This document shows, one piece after another, positions 53,532-63,468 of a stretch of 64,000 nucleotides of DNA. A program made the position numbers and the translations under genes. The notes below the pieces were generated by a model, which saw only the letters and a list, made by a program, of their open reading frames with translations, did not search any database and was not told the DNA's origin. Source of the stretch: Putridiphycobacter sp965230195 (GTDB lineage Bacteria > Bacteroidota > Bacteroidia > Flavobacteriales_D > Crocinitomicaceae); the NCBI GenBank assembly GCA_965230195.1, contig OZ245997.1, positions 4,960,001 to 5,024,000 on the forward strand, written 5' to 3'. How positions within the stretch are numbered: the first letter of the stretch is position 1; each line of letters starts with the position of its first letter.

Positions 53532-53549
53532 ATTTTAAATAAGTTTCAG

Positions 53550-54317
53550 ATGGGAGGTTACAACAGAAATAAAGAATCAAATATAGAAAATGATATTATT
53601 TTCGGTGTCAGAGCTGTAATAGAGGCTGTTCGGGCAGGAAAAGAAATCAATAAAATCATGATTCAAAGAGGAATGCAAAAAGACCTCTTTAAAGAATTAA
53701 AAGAGGAATTGGCTAATAAAAAGTATAACCTCCAGTTTGTTCCAATCCAAAAACTAAATCGCTTAACGCGAAAAAATCATCAGGGTGTTATTGCTTTTAT
53801 AGCTCCTATCACCTATCAAAATATTGAAGATATTACCGCTAATATCTTCGAACAGGGTGAAAGCCCTAATTTTTTGTTACTAGACAGAATTACAGATGTA
53901 AGGAATTTTGGTGCAATAGCCAGAACAGCTGAATGCACAGGGATTGATGCTATTGTTATCCTTGAAAAAGGAGGGGCTTTGGTTACTTCTGATGCTGTTA
54001 AAACTTCCGCAGGTGCTTTAATGAGAATACCCGTTTGTAAAGCAAAGGATCTATCTTCTGTTGTTCATTTTTTAAAGTCAAGTGGCTTACAAGTTGTAGC
54101 TTGTACTGAAAAAACCAGCAACCTGATCCAGGATATGGACTTAAGCGTGCCAACAGCGATTATTATGGGATCGGAAGAAGATGGAATCTCAACTAAATTA
54201 TTATCTGAAAGTACGCATAAAGCAAAAATTCCAATGGAAGGTAAAATTGCTTCGCTAAATGTAGCAGTTGCTGCAGGAATTATCATGTACGAAGGATTGA
54301 GACAAAGGTTAGGCTAA
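53550..54317 (+). CDS. rlmB: 23S rRNA 2'-O-ribose methyltransferase RlmB-like (SpoU family)
   Basis: From ATG 53550 the protein is 255 residues, with the N-terminal substrate-binding domain (IIFGVRAVIEAVRAG) and the SPOUT methyltransferase domain carrying DRITDVRNFGAIARTAEC, the AdoMet knot motif IIMGSEEDGIS and IPMEGKIASLNVAVAAGI. By family, it 2'-O-methylates a guanosine in 23S rRNA (G2251 in E. coli). A TTG at 53514 lies inside the frr terminator and is not the start. It is the last gene of the translation cluster. Confidence 0.93.
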   Translation: MGGYNRNKESNIENDIIFGVRAVIEAVRAGKEINKIMIQRGMQKDLFKELKEELANKKYNLQFVPIQKLNRLTRKNHQGVIAFIAPITYQNIEDITANIFEQGESPNFLLLDRITDVRNFGAIARTAECTGIDAIVILEKGGALVTSDAVKTSAGALMRIPVCKAKDLSSVVHFLKSSGLQVVACTEKTSNLIQDMDLSVPTAIIMGSEEDGISTKLLSESTHKAKIPMEGKIASLNVAVAAGIIMYEGLRQRLG

Positions 54318-54389
54318 TTCCATTTCTGGATAAACTTATTTTGTCTGCCTTTGGTGAATTCAATTCGTGTTTTTAATTAAATTTACCTC

Positions 54390-56285
54390 ATGGCAGGATT
54401 TTCAAGTAAGCTTGTTTTAGTTTTTTTTCTGGTTATAGGTTTTATTCTTCGCTTTACAGCAGCTATTACCCACACCTACTCAAGCGACGAACTTAGTGCC
54501 ATCAACAGACTTAACTTCGAATCATTTTCAGAGCTGATTGAAACCGGAGTTAAAACCGGTGATATGCATCCGGCGGGTGTACAGGTCTTTCTTGTTTTCT
54601 GGTCCGATCTCTTTGGCACGAATGAAATTATATACCGTCTACCCTTTGTACTTTTTGGTACAATTGCCATATACCTGGTATACCTTTTGGGTAAAAGAAT
54701 TAATGAAAAAACAGGGTTAATTGCCGCTGGTATTTGGGCTACCTTACTATTTCCTGTCCTTCAGTCAGAATTAGCCAGGCCTTATAGTCCCGGACTTTTT
54801 TTGAGCTTGATTGTTGCATTACTTGCCATAAAACTACTTTTTGATACTCATTCCAACAGAAAAAAATGGGGGTTAAGTTTCTTGTTGGGTATTGCATTTG
54901 CAGCTTGTATGTATACCCACTATTTTGCATTCCTGTTTGTCGGATTCATTGGAGTATCGCTCCTTTTTTTTCTACGGAAGGAAACTGTTCTTCCTTATCT
55001 CGTATCAGGCTTACTTGCTGTGTTATTATTCCTCCCACACCTGTCAGTAACACTATACCACACCTCAATTGAAGGAGGATTACAATGGCTTCCTCCACCA
55101 ACCTTAAGGTGGTTACCTGACTTTTTGTTTTTCGCCTTCAACTCTTCCTGGTTAGTTATTATACCACTTGCATTGATAACTGTTGCTGGCATTTTAAGAA
55201 CATCAAAAACAGAGTTCAGTAAATTTCACCAGATATTTACGACCTGGTTTTTTGGGGTTTTTATATTGGCATTTATTCTGTCAATTTATAGTACACCTAT
55301 TCTCAAATTTCCAGTTATGCTTTTTGCATTTCCTTTTTTTGTTATCCTGATTTCTTTCTTTATTTCAAAACTTCCTTTCAAATCTACATGGTTAGGGTTA
55401 AGTTTTATGACACTGATAGGTTTATCAACAATCCTGGAAAAAAAATTATACTCTAACCACCATTTTGAAGTATTTAAAGAATTGGCCGATCCAATTATGA
55501 AGTGGCACAATAGCTATGGGAAGCAAAACTTTGTGAATATCATGAACGTCAGCCACCCTAACTACATTAACTATTATCCTCAAAAAAAGGGTTACCAGAT
55601 TGATCTGGATATTGATTTGTTAAACTACAGTGATAATGATTTATTAAAATCAACCCTTGCTAAATCCAATAAACCCTATTGTATCATTGGTTATTCAGGG
55701 CGATTAACACCACCCTATTTTTTCCGGACAGCACTCGAACATTACCCCTTTATAATTGAATATAAAAAATACACCAATAGTGCCGTGTTTTTGTTATCAA
55801 GGTCTGAGAATAATGCCTCTGTTGAGCTGAACAGAAACCTATTGATTGAATTCCCTGATCATCTCTCGGATTGGACCTACGATTCCTCTCATTTTTCAAC
55901 AGAAACACAAATCTACAAGTCAGATTCAGCTGCAATTTACGGACCTCAAATCAAGCTAAAACTTACAAATCAATTAATCGGTAACCAGCAGTTCCTCGAA
56001 TTCGAAATCAAAGGAAATATAAATCCGGATGCTCAGCTTACGTTAGTTATTTCGCCCGAAGGTGAAGACGGAAAGGTTATCAATAATTTAAAAGGTGAAC
56101 CCATTTGGATTGGTCGTGACCTCGAACATATGTTAAACGACAATTCAAGTGCTTATTTTGCACTTTCCGTTCCTGAAAATTTAGACCTCAACGACCATTT
56201 AAAAATCTATCTTTGGAACAGAAACGGGAAACCTGCTGACATTGAAAATATAAAAATATTCGCTACCGAAAATATCTGGAATTAA
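54390..56285 (+). CDS. Membrane glycosyltransferase, ArnT/PMT (GT39/83)-like
   Basis: The 631-residue protein has about ten hydrophobic segments between residues 5 and 350. The first extracytoplasmic loop carries the acidic motif HTYSSDELSAINR and then TGDMHPAGVQVFLVFW, the arrangement of lipid-linked sugar transferases in the dolichyl-phosphate-mannose transferase family. ELARPYSPGLFLSLIVALLA follows. The C-terminal 250 residues are soluble and beta-rich, on the outer face. It probably glycosylates a surface polymer or protein, with donor and acceptor unknown. It is not in a polysaccharide cluster, being between rlmB and a TraB/GumN gene. Confidence 0.8.
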   Translation: MAGFSSKLVLVFFLVIGFILRFTAAITHTYSSDELSAINRLNFESFSELIETGVKTGDMHPAGVQVFLVFWSDLFGTNEIIYRLPFVLFGTIAIYLVYLLGKRINEKTGLIAAGIWATLLFPVLQSELARPYSPGLFLSLIVALLAIKLLFDTHSNRKKWGLSFLLGIAFAACMYTHYFAFLFVGFIGVSLLFFLRKETVLPYLVSGLLAVLLFLPHLSVTLYHTSIEGGLQWLPPPTLRWLPDFLFFAFNSSWLVIIPLALITVAGILRTSKTEFSKFHQIFTTWFFGVFILAFILSIYSTPILKFPVMLFAFPFFVILISFFISKLPFKSTWLGLSFMTLIGLSTILEKKLYSNHHFEVFKELADPIMKWHNSYGKQNFVNIMNVSHPNYINYYPQKKGYQIDLDIDLLNYSDNDLLKSTLAKSNKPYCIIGYSGRLTPPYFFRTALEHYPFIIEYKKYTNSAVFLLSRSENNASVELNRNLLIEFPDHLSDWTYDSSHFSTETQIYKSDSAAIYGPQIKLKLTNQLIGNQQFLEFEIKGNINPDAQLTLVISPEGEDGKVINNLKGEPIWIGRDLEHMLNDNSSAYFALSVPENLDLNDHLKIYLWNRNGKPADIENIKIFATENIWN

Positions 56286-56382
56286 TTATCAAAAAATAAC
56301 AATTTTAATTCCTGTTTTGGCGTTTTTTTTAACTATCTTACTTACAATTTTCTAAGCAAAATTATAAATCATCCAATTCAAT

Positions 56383-59300
56383 ATGAAAAAACTTCTTTTT
56401 TTACTTATAGCTATTCTACCGCTTTATACTCTGGGCCAAACACCAACTAAAAGTTTACTTTGGAAAATTACATCACCAAATTCTGAGAAAACTTCATACC
56501 TCTATGGTACAATGCACATTAGTGGCAGGTTAGCTTTTCATTTGGGGGAAGAGTTTTTTGAATCGATTATGGCTGCTGATGCCATTGCCCTTGAATCAAA
56601 TCCAATCATTTGGTTAGACGAGATTTTTAATTCCACTCATGCCAGTGACTACCTTGGAAAATACGGATTTCAATTCCAAACCTATAAAGGTTTTTATCAG
56701 GAAGCCTTCAAATTAAATACTATTGATAATAAAAAACTGGGGAGTGCACTTTCAGGAGACCACTATTTGAGTAACTGGATGTTGTATCGCGAGAATAAAA
56801 GTAAGGCCGATTTTGAAGAGGAAACCTTTTTGGATTTATTTATATACCAAACCGGTATGAAAAATAAAAAGCCGGTATACAGCCTTGAAAATTTTACAGA
56901 AACAACCGACCTGAGCAAATTGGGAGATATGCCTGATCCAAAAAAGAAGGAAAAAGAGGCCTGGTTCGAAGAACTTACTGAAGAAAAAAATGCTCGTTCT
57001 TTAATTGAGGAGGCTTATCGAAATAAAGACATCATGTTTTTAGATTCTTTGCATAGTCAGATTAATTCCGACAATTTTATCAAATATATGCTGGAAGTCC
57101 GTAATGATATTATGGCTGTAAAAATCGATTCTTTTATCCAAGTTGAAGATATCAGCTTGTTTATTGGGATAGGTGCTGCACATTTAGGAGGAGAATACGG
57201 CGTCATTCAAATGCTAAAAGACAAAGGTTATACTGTTGAACCAATGTCGACTACTATTACTGATAAGGCTAAAGCAACAAAGGAAGCCTTTGACCTGAAA
57301 ACAACCTCAATTTCATATGACCATCAGTTTAAATCGGATTTGTTTACCGTTAGTGTTCCTGGTACCATGTATGAAACACCATCATATGCCAATAACCAAA
57401 GACAGTTTTTTTCGCCAGAACTGACCAATGGATCTTATTTTTCGATCAAGCAAATCAGTACCTATAGCTATTTTACAAAAATAAATCAAGATGATTATTT
57501 TCTGAAAGTGGACAGTCTGTTATTTGAAAGCATTCCTGGTGATATTGTTGAAAAGACAAAAATTACAAAAAGTGGTTTCGACGGGCTCGATATCATTAAT
57601 CAATCCGCCAATGGGAACTACCAACGTTATCAGATCTTTTTTACACCTTTAAATATTTTCATTTTTAAAATGGGGGGAAAAAATGAGTTTGTAAAGGATC
57701 AGGGACAGGGCTTTTTTGACTCAATAAAACTTACTCCTCTTGAATCGAAAAAATGGACGACTGTAACCTCTCTAAAAAATGATTTTTCAATCAAAACTCC
57801 AGCGTATTATCATATAAAAAACAATACCCATATCACATCATTATACGGACATCAGGAAATGGAAGCTTTTGACCCAAAAGATGGTTCATTTTACTTTCTC
57901 AAACGTGCCAGTTTACATGATTTTTCGTTTATAGAGCAGGACAATTACGAATTAAACAGATTAGTTGAGAAGTTTTTTGAAGAACTGGATATTGATTCGG
58001 TTGACAGTGAAATACAAAGCTCTCAATCATATCCTACAATAATTGCTCATGCTGTTAACGCAAAGGATGAGCATATCGAACTCAAAATCATTATAAACGG
58101 TAGCTATTACTATCTGATTTCATCAGTTTCAAAAGAAAAGAAAACTGATAACCTGTTCTTAAACAGCTTTAAGGTTAACAGCTTTAAATATAATTTTCCT
58201 TTTGATTCAAAAACGGATTCCACTCTGCTGTTTACAGTAAAATCTAACTATATCTATCCAACAAAATATGCAGATTTATATGAAAAAGCCTACAAGCTAA
58301 AAATGGAGAATCAAAGTAAGAAAAAAGAGGACCTGTCGTTTAAGAGCAGCTCCGATTCAAGGATTTATTATTCCGAAAATTTTGAGCGGGTTTATGTTGA
58401 AGCTTACAAGTATCACAATTACGCCGAGTATGAAAATATTGATTCATTGTGGAGTGATGAAATAAAATATATTCAAAGAAAGAATAGCCTTATTTTAAGA
58501 AAAAAAGAACAGTTTAAAAACAATGATATTTATACCCTTAATATAGAATTTGCCGATACTAACAGCAGCAGGGTAATAATGGTTAAAGAAATACTTAAGC
58601 ATGGTTTACTGTATACAATTCGCGCAAATATTGATACACTCAACCCTCCAAGCGAATTTGTATCAACCTTTTTCAATTCTTTTACCCCGCTTGACACCTT
58701 AGTTGGACAACCTGTTTTTGATGATAAATCAGAAATATTTCTCAAAAATATTTATAGTGAAGACAGCCTGACTAAGGAACAGGCTTTGCAATCGGTAAAA
58801 AGTCACATTAAATTCGATAAGAATGACTTTGAGAGCATGAAAAAGGTGATTCTCTCCTATCCGTTTACGGACAAACAAATAGAAATAAAAAAACAAATGA
58901 TCGCCGATTTGGGTAAAATTGATCACCGGGGTGTTTCTGACTTCTTAATCAATTTGTACCCACAAGTTGAGGATACAGCTATGTATCAACTGGCAATTTT
59001 AGAAGCATTAGCCAATCAAAGCACAAAAAAATCATGTGAATTGTTCCTCGATTTACTCGATCAGGACATTCCACTATCCAGCCGGTCGTGGGGTACATAT
59101 GCCATTTATGCGCCTTTCTTTGATTCTCTTGAACTGGCCAATGAAGTGTTTCCGGAGTTATTAAATTATACTTTTATTTCTCAGTACAAAACACCGACTT
59201 ACAGCTTACTTTCAATGATGGTTTCAGAGGATAAGATTAAGAGACAAAAATATAAAAAGAACTATAAGCAGATTCTGAGAGAGGCCAAAATTGAGTTGAA

Positions 59301-59994
59301 AAGCCAAATCAGCCAGGAACAATCTGCACAAAGTAAAAAAAGCAGCAGATACAGTTACTCTTCGTATAAAAATCAAGGAAATTCCCTACTGGTGAGTTAT
59401 AGTAATTTACTGTTTCCTTTTTATAAAAAATCAGCTGTACAAGAGTACTTCAGTAAATTGGGTAAAGTGCAGGACTTTGAGGTTCAAACCTTAATTAATA
59501 TTCAGAAAATCAAACATGGAATTGCTGTTGAAGACACAGTTTGGTCATATTTAGCCGCGGACTTAATTAACCGTAACTTCCTGTATCAGGAGCTTGAGCA
59601 AATTGATCGTCTCGATTTATTTCCGGCAGAATACAAAAATCAGCAAACTATTGTTGAATCTTTGTTATACGATCAGGACTTCAATCCTGAAAAGGACAGT
59701 ATGCTGTTTATTGAAAAACATGAAGTTGTTCTTAAAAATGATACCGGTTTTGTATACTTTTTTAAAAGTAAAGGAGAATATGATGATGACTGGTCAATGG
59801 ATTATGTTGGACTTCAGCCAAAAGATAAAAATGATATCAATATTGAACCTCAATTTATAGATACCGGAATAAAAATTGAAAAGTACAAGAAGATTGATGA
59901 AATTATAAAAGACGAAATTGAAGCCATACAACTTGAAGGTCATAAGCGTGCCAAGAAGTCAACCAAGGCACTCAATTATGATTGGTTCTATTAA
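56383..59994 (+). CDS. Giant exported TraB/GumN-like protein (1203 residues)
   Basis: A signal peptide (about 1-19, ending TLGQ) is followed by a TraB/GumN domain at about 25-290: SYLYGTMHIS, then VYSLENFTETTDLSKLG and LFIGIGAAHLGGEYGVIQML near residue 270. These proteins have a putative metal-binding GTMHIS/HLGG pair and unknown function. Typical members are about 300 residues, so 900 extra residues follow here: repeated beta-rich units at about 310-770 and a helical, HEAT-like region at about 790-1130 (KSCELFLDLLDQDI, then SRSWGTYAIYAPFF), with a charged C-terminus. The C-terminal part is unassigned. It starts 97 nt after the glycosyltransferase and 7 nt before the HD gene. Confidence 0.75.
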   Translation: MKKLLFLLIAILPLYTLGQTPTKSLLWKITSPNSEKTSYLYGTMHISGRLAFHLGEEFFESIMAADAIALESNPIIWLDEIFNSTHASDYLGKYGFQFQTYKGFYQEAFKLNTIDNKKLGSALSGDHYLSNWMLYRENKSKADFEEETFLDLFIYQTGMKNKKPVYSLENFTETTDLSKLGDMPDPKKKEKEAWFEELTEEKNARSLIEEAYRNKDIMFLDSLHSQINSDNFIKYMLEVRNDIMAVKIDSFIQVEDISLFIGIGAAHLGGEYGVIQMLKDKGYTVEPMSTTITDKAKATKEAFDLKTTSISYDHQFKSDLFTVSVPGTMYETPSYANNQRQFFSPELTNGSYFSIKQISTYSYFTKINQDDYFLKVDSLLFESIPGDIVEKTKITKSGFDGLDIINQSANGNYQRYQIFFTPLNIFIFKMGGKNEFVKDQGQGFFDSIKLTPLESKKWTTVTSLKNDFSIKTPAYYHIKNNTHITSLYGHQEMEAFDPKDGSFYFLKRASLHDFSFIEQDNYELNRLVEKFFEELDIDSVDSEIQSSQSYPTIIAHAVNAKDEHIELKIIINGSYYYLISSVSKEKKTDNLFLNSFKVNSFKYNFPFDSKTDSTLLFTVKSNYIYPTKYADLYEKAYKLKMENQSKKKEDLSFKSSSDSRIYYSENFERVYVEAYKYHNYAEYENIDSLWSDEIKYIQRKNSLILRKKEQFKNNDIYTLNIEFADTNSSRVIMVKEILKHGLLYTIRANIDTLNPPSEFVSTFFNSFTPLDTLVGQPVFDDKSEIFLKNIYSEDSLTKEQALQSVKSHIKFDKNDFESMKKVILSYPFTDKQIEIKKQMIADLGKIDHRGVSDFLINLYPQVEDTAMYQLAILEALANQSTKKSCELFLDLLDQDIPLSSRSWGTYAIYAPFFDSLELANEVFPELLNYTFISQYKTPTYSLLSMMVSEDKIKRQKYKKNYKQILREAKIELKSQISQEQSAQSKKSSRYSYSSYKNQGNSLLVSYSNLLFPFYKKSAVQEYFSKLGKVQDFEVQTLINIQKIKHGIAVEDTVWSYLAADLINRNFLYQELEQIDRLDLFPAEYKNQQTIVESLLYDQDFNPEKDSMLFIEKHEVVLKNDTGFVYFFKSKGEYDDDWSMDYVGLQPKDKNDINIEPQFIDTGIKIEKYKKIDEIIKDEIEAIQLEGHKRAKKSTKALNYDWFY

Positions 59995-60001
59995 ATTCTG
60001 A

Positions 60002-60994
60002 ATGAGTAACCCTTTGATAAACATATTAATTTTCAACCACGACATCCGGGAAACCGATCAGCTATCCCGTTTTTTTGATCCGTTGAAATACAATGTTTTC
60101 AAAGCTTTATCTGAAACAGATACGGACGAAATATTGGTCCAAAACAATATTGAAATTTTATTTTTATCCATTGACAGGACAGATCAATCTGAGTACTTAG
60201 CAAAGATTAAGAGAAATACGAATTGTATTACTGTTTTAACCGGTAGTAAAACAAAAATAGAAATGGTTAAGGCTAACAGAACTGATCTTGAATTTCTACC
60301 AAAGCCCTTCAACAAGGAGGTTGTTATTTCAAAACTTAAGCATTTGATATCATATCATGCACCTTTTGCATCCAACAAACAAAATGAAAACGGAAAATAT
60401 TTTGACTTTGAAGGGCTGCGAAAGTACATTGTTGGAAAACTGGAAAAGAACCTCGATTCAAAATTGGTTTATCATTCACTCAGGCACACACTCAATGTAG
60501 AAAAGGCAGTTATTAAATATGGTAAGCTTGAAAATTTGAGTGATCATGAATTATACCTTACCAGAACAGCTGCTTTATTTCATGATGCGGGTTTTATTCA
60601 GCAATATGACGACAATGAGCACATTGCAGTTAATATGTTCAAGTTAATTGCCCCTCAATATGGCTATTCGAAAGATGATATTCGAATGGTTGAACGGATT
60701 ATTTTAACAACTATTGAAACTGCAGAACCACTTGGCATTTGTGGTAAGATTATGTGTGATGCAGATTTAGATTATTTGGGTAGAAAAGATTATCATGATA
60801 TTGCCAATCATTTGTTTGAAGAACGACAAAACTTTGGGATATACCTATCAGAAGAAGGATGGCTTAAAATTCAGATTAATTACCTGGAAAACATTCACCG
60901 ATATTATACAAAATCAGCTCAGCACAGTAGAAACAAAGGTAAGCGGGAGCGTATTTCTGAGTTAAAGAGCCTGTACAAATCTAAATTTGGATAA
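60002..60994 (+). CDS. Receiver-HD domain protein (metal-dependent phosphohydrolase)
   Basis: The 330-residue protein has a receiver-like N-domain (1-115) with Asp58 in FLSIDRTDQ and Lys101 in LPKPFN, but the usual acidic pair is weak (FNHD). A C-terminal HD domain (about 155-300) follows: YHSLRHTLNVEKAV with His158 and His162, ALFHDAGFIQ with the His194-Asp195 pair, and CDADLDYLG as a further Asp site. This order suggests a phosphohydrolase acting on a nucleotide, possibly a signalling one, though it lacks the GYP motif of c-di-GMP phosphodiesterases. It starts 7 nt after the TraB gene stop and converges with the anti-sigma gene. Confidence 0.8.
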   Translation: MSNPLINILIFNHDIRETDQLSRFFDPLKYNVFKALSETDTDEILVQNNIEILFLSIDRTDQSEYLAKIKRNTNCITVLTGSKTKIEMVKANRTDLEFLPKPFNKEVVISKLKHLISYHAPFASNKQNENGKYFDFEGLRKYIVGKLEKNLDSKLVYHSLRHTLNVEKAVIKYGKLENLSDHELYLTRTAALFHDAGFIQQYDDNEHIAVNMFKLIAPQYGYSKDDIRMVERIILTTIETAEPLGICGKIMCDADLDYLGRKDYHDIANHLFEERQNFGIYLSEEGWLKIQINYLENIHRYYTKSAQHSRNKGKRERISELKSLYKSKFG

Positions 60995-61011
60995 CCTACT
61001 TTCAGTTATAA

Positions 61012-62055
61012 CTACTTCACTTCGTAAAACAAATCGTTAAGTTCACTCGATTGTTTAATGGTTATTTTAAGTATCCTATAGGCATAATCGAATACAGGTG
61101 CCTTTTTTGATGCATTAATTGCTACTACTTTATTTTCCTCTCTTTTTTGTTTAAAGCTTTCTTTAGCAACAACAACATCATCATTTTTCCCATATTTTTC
61201 GGTCTCATTAACCTCTTCTATTTGCTCAGCTTCTTCACTTAACTTATCCTTTAATTTTTTACTGTTCTCATCAATTGTAACTGTAATATTTTCTAAATCA
61301 GTATTTAATTCTGTTGCGGTTGCAGGCGCAAAATCAACCTCATTCAGGAATGCTGAGTTAGTATTGGTATAATTTGTTATTTCGGGTGATGCAACGGTTG
61401 GTACTGCTTCATCTGCCATAAACCTTTCATTAATTATTTCTTCTTCTACTTCAGCTTCAACATCCATACTAATATCTGCATCTGCCAAATCTTCCATAAC
61501 CTGCACCTCCATTATATCATCTTCAACTACAATACTTTCAGCCAGTGGTTCCAAAATATCGTCTGTTATTGCTTCATCCTCAACAGGTATCTTCTCCATT
61601 TCGTTTTCGGCCACCTTTTCATCCTTTACTTTCTCTTCAACAGGTCTAACTTTTTCATCCGTTTGTTCTACTACCTTATCATTTAAAGCCAATTCTTCAT
61701 TTTTAAACGGATTATCCATCATAAAAAAGAATCCAAAAAACAGTAGTACGATAAGACTTAACTGAAAGGCAGGGTATCTGAATACAGGAGTATTTTCAGG
61801 AAACAAAAAAGAAAAAAAAGAACTGAACCAAGTTTTTTTTGAACTTACAGGCGCATAAAGCTCATCCATAACATGTTGACGCATGGCATCACTCGCTACA
61901 ATTTTATCCTCTGCAATGGCGCTTTCTGTAGCTAATAAAAAAGATTTTAATGTATTATACTCTTCTTCATTTGAAGCAATTTCCCCAACCAATTCACGTT
62001 CCTGAACCGTCAATTCAATAAAATCCTTTTCCTTTATTATTGCTTCTAAATCCAT
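61012..62055 (-). CDS. Anti-sigma-factor-like membrane protein
   Basis: The 347-residue protein has a cytoplasmic helical N-terminus of about 90 residues, a single membrane helix at about 98-115 (FQLSLIVLLFFGFFFM) and a long, strongly acidic extracytoplasmic domain (Glu/Asp-rich, 120-270). This topology and the position directly downstream of an ECF sigma gene (1 nt) identify a probable anti-sigma factor. A zinc-binding HxxxCxxC motif is absent, so it is not a ZAS-type. The acidic ectodomain may sense an envelope signal. Confidence 0.75.
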   Translation of the reverse strand: MDLEAIIKEKDFIELTVQERELVGEIASNEEEYNTLKSFLLATESAIAEDKIVASDAMRQHVMDELYAPVSSKKTWFSSFFSFLFPENTPVFRYPAFQLSLIVLLFFGFFFMMDNPFKNEELALNDKVVEQTDEKVRPVEEKVKDEKVAENEMEKIPVEDEAITDDILEPLAESIVVEDDIMEVQVMEDLADADISMDVEAEVEEEIINERFMADEAVPTVASPEITNYTNTNSAFLNEVDFAPATATELNTDLENITVTIDENSKKLKDKLSEEAEQIEEVNETEKYGKNDDVVVAKESFKQKREENKVVAINASKKAPVFDYAYRILKITIKQSSELNDLFYEVK

Positions 62056-62056
62056 T

Positions 62057-62647
62057 CTATTCAGAAATTATTGTTTTAAATTCCTCTAATTTTTCCGCCA
62101 GATATTTTGTTGTATAGTGTAGTCGCGATTTCACAGTACCCTCATTTATTTCCAATACATCTGCTATTTCCTTCATTGACAAACCTTGTTCGTGTCTCAG
62201 AATAAATACTTCTCTATGTTTTTCTTTTAATTGTTCTAATTCTATTTTTAGTCTTTCTTTAAAATTCAATTTGTCCAGTTGCCTGTCTCCCAAATCATTT
62301 AAATCTTTCCCTTCGTAATGATCGGAAATTTCATGATTAGCATGTTTCCTGACCTCGTGGCTTTTATACTCATTTTTACACATGTTAAAAGCTATGGTAA
62401 ACACCCAGGTTTTAAAGTTTTTTGAGGCGTCAAATGACTTCGGGTTTTGTATTATTTTACTAAATATATCCTGAGCTCTGTCTTCTGCCTTTTCCCTGTC
62501 CTGCCATAATTTTTTGTAAAAAAAGTTGACCAAATTATCACTATATCTTGCATAAATTTGCTCAAACGATCTCCTGTCTCCTTTCTGAAAAAGCAGCATT
62601 AATTCTTCATCCGTATATGTTTCATAGTTCTTTCTAAATAACCGCAT
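62057..62647 (-). CDS. ECF RNA polymerase sigma factor
   Basis: The 196-residue protein has sigma region 2 (RSFEQIYARYSDNLVNFFYK, then RAQDIFSKII) and region 4 (REVFILRHEQGLSMKEIADV, then INEGTVKSRLHYTTKYL), with no region 1.1 or 3, as in ECF sigma factors. It would direct transcription of an envelope-stress or specialised regulon. Its stop is 1 nt before the anti-sigma gene start and it follows the exported 246-residue gene by 9 nt, so the three are one operon. Confidence 0.92.
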   Translation of the reverse strand: MRLFRKNYETYTDEELMLLFQKGDRRSFEQIYARYSDNLVNFFYKKLWQDREKAEDRAQDIFSKIIQNPKSFDASKNFKTWVFTIAFNMCKNEYKSHEVRKHANHEISDHYEGKDLNDLGDRQLDKLNFKERLKIELEQLKEKHREVFILRHEQGLSMKEIADVLEINEGTVKSRLHYTTKYLAEKLEEFKTIISE

Positions 62648-62656
62648 TTAGCTTAG

Positions 62657-63397
62657 CTAATCATATTTATCCAGTATTATATTTACTTGCTTTTCCTGAT
62701 TTACTTTTTTTCCTAGTGATATTATTACTGCTTTTAGTTTCTCCCGGTTGGTTCCTGCCTTATACTTGTAAAGAGTTAACAACGGTGGAAGCAAATTTCT
62801 GAAAACTTTCTTCTCATTGTCATTCCATTTAAGCTGGTTAAGCTTAGAATTCTGAAATTTCAGATAAAAAGCTTCCAGTATTTTCTGAGGATCCGAAATG
62901 TACTTTCCAATTGTCAGTCCTATCAGATACTGATCTGATCCAGACCAATACTGATTAGAAACCGTTGTACTCACAAAAACTCTTTGGTTTGGCGCAGACA
63001 ATAATATTTTCATATTTTTTGATCGGTCTCCTGTCTTTAACTTCAATTTATACTTCTTATTTATTCTGTCAACATATGTCTGATCATCAAGAAACGACAT
63101 ATTTAGTATTTCGACATCTTTTCGTATCGATTGTGTGAGTTGAAGAATTTTTAGCGGAAAGGTATCGTCAGTGGAGTTGGTCACTAAAATTGCATTTGCC
63201 GGAAGTCCTTCAAACGACAATTTATAATATTCGTAGAGTGCGGCAGAGTAATTTACCTTTACTTTTGGCGCTAACACTTTTTGCTTATTAAAGTCATTTG
63301 AAAGAAGTGCTGCTTTAAACTCGTTAACCACTTTATCGTTCTGCGAAAACAAGTTAGTTCCGGTAAAGAAAATCAATATGATTACAACGTACTTCAT
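62657..63397 (-). CDS. Exported protein of unknown function, first gene of the sigma operon
   Basis: The 246-residue protein has a signal peptide (ending NLFSQ, residue 19). The segment ANAILVTNSTDDTFPLKILQ, then IRKDVEILNMSFLDDQTYVD, resembles a motif that recurs near the C-terminus of DUF2723-type Bacteroidota membrane proteins (NDTFPL...RxDVxVxNxSLL). The remainder is helical and basic (LKAVIISLGKKVNQEKQVNI). It is probably periplasmic. It sits 9 nt before the ECF sigma gene and may be co-expressed with it. I do not recognise a catalytic function. Confidence 0.65.
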   Translation of the reverse strand: MKYVVIILIFFTGTNLFSQNDKVVNEFKAALLSNDFNKQKVLAPKVKVNYSAALYEYYKLSFEGLPANAILVTNSTDDTFPLKILQLTQSIRKDVEILNMSFLDDQTYVDRINKKYKLKLKTGDRSKNMKILLSAPNQRVFVSTTVSNQYWSGSDQYLIGLTIGKYISDPQKILEAFYLKFQNSKLNQLKWNDNEKKVFRNLLPPLLTLYKYKAGTNREKLKAVIISLGKKVNQEKQVNIILDKYD

Positions 63398-63468
63398 GCT
63401 ATTTTTTATTCTAATACAACTCTAATTGCAATTCGTTCATTTTTCAACTAAAGATACTAAATAAAAAA

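Noticed and set aside
53514..53549. Longer rlmB start at TTG 53514
   Set aside because: That codon lies inside the frr terminator stem; ATG 53550 gives a normal RlmB N-terminus.
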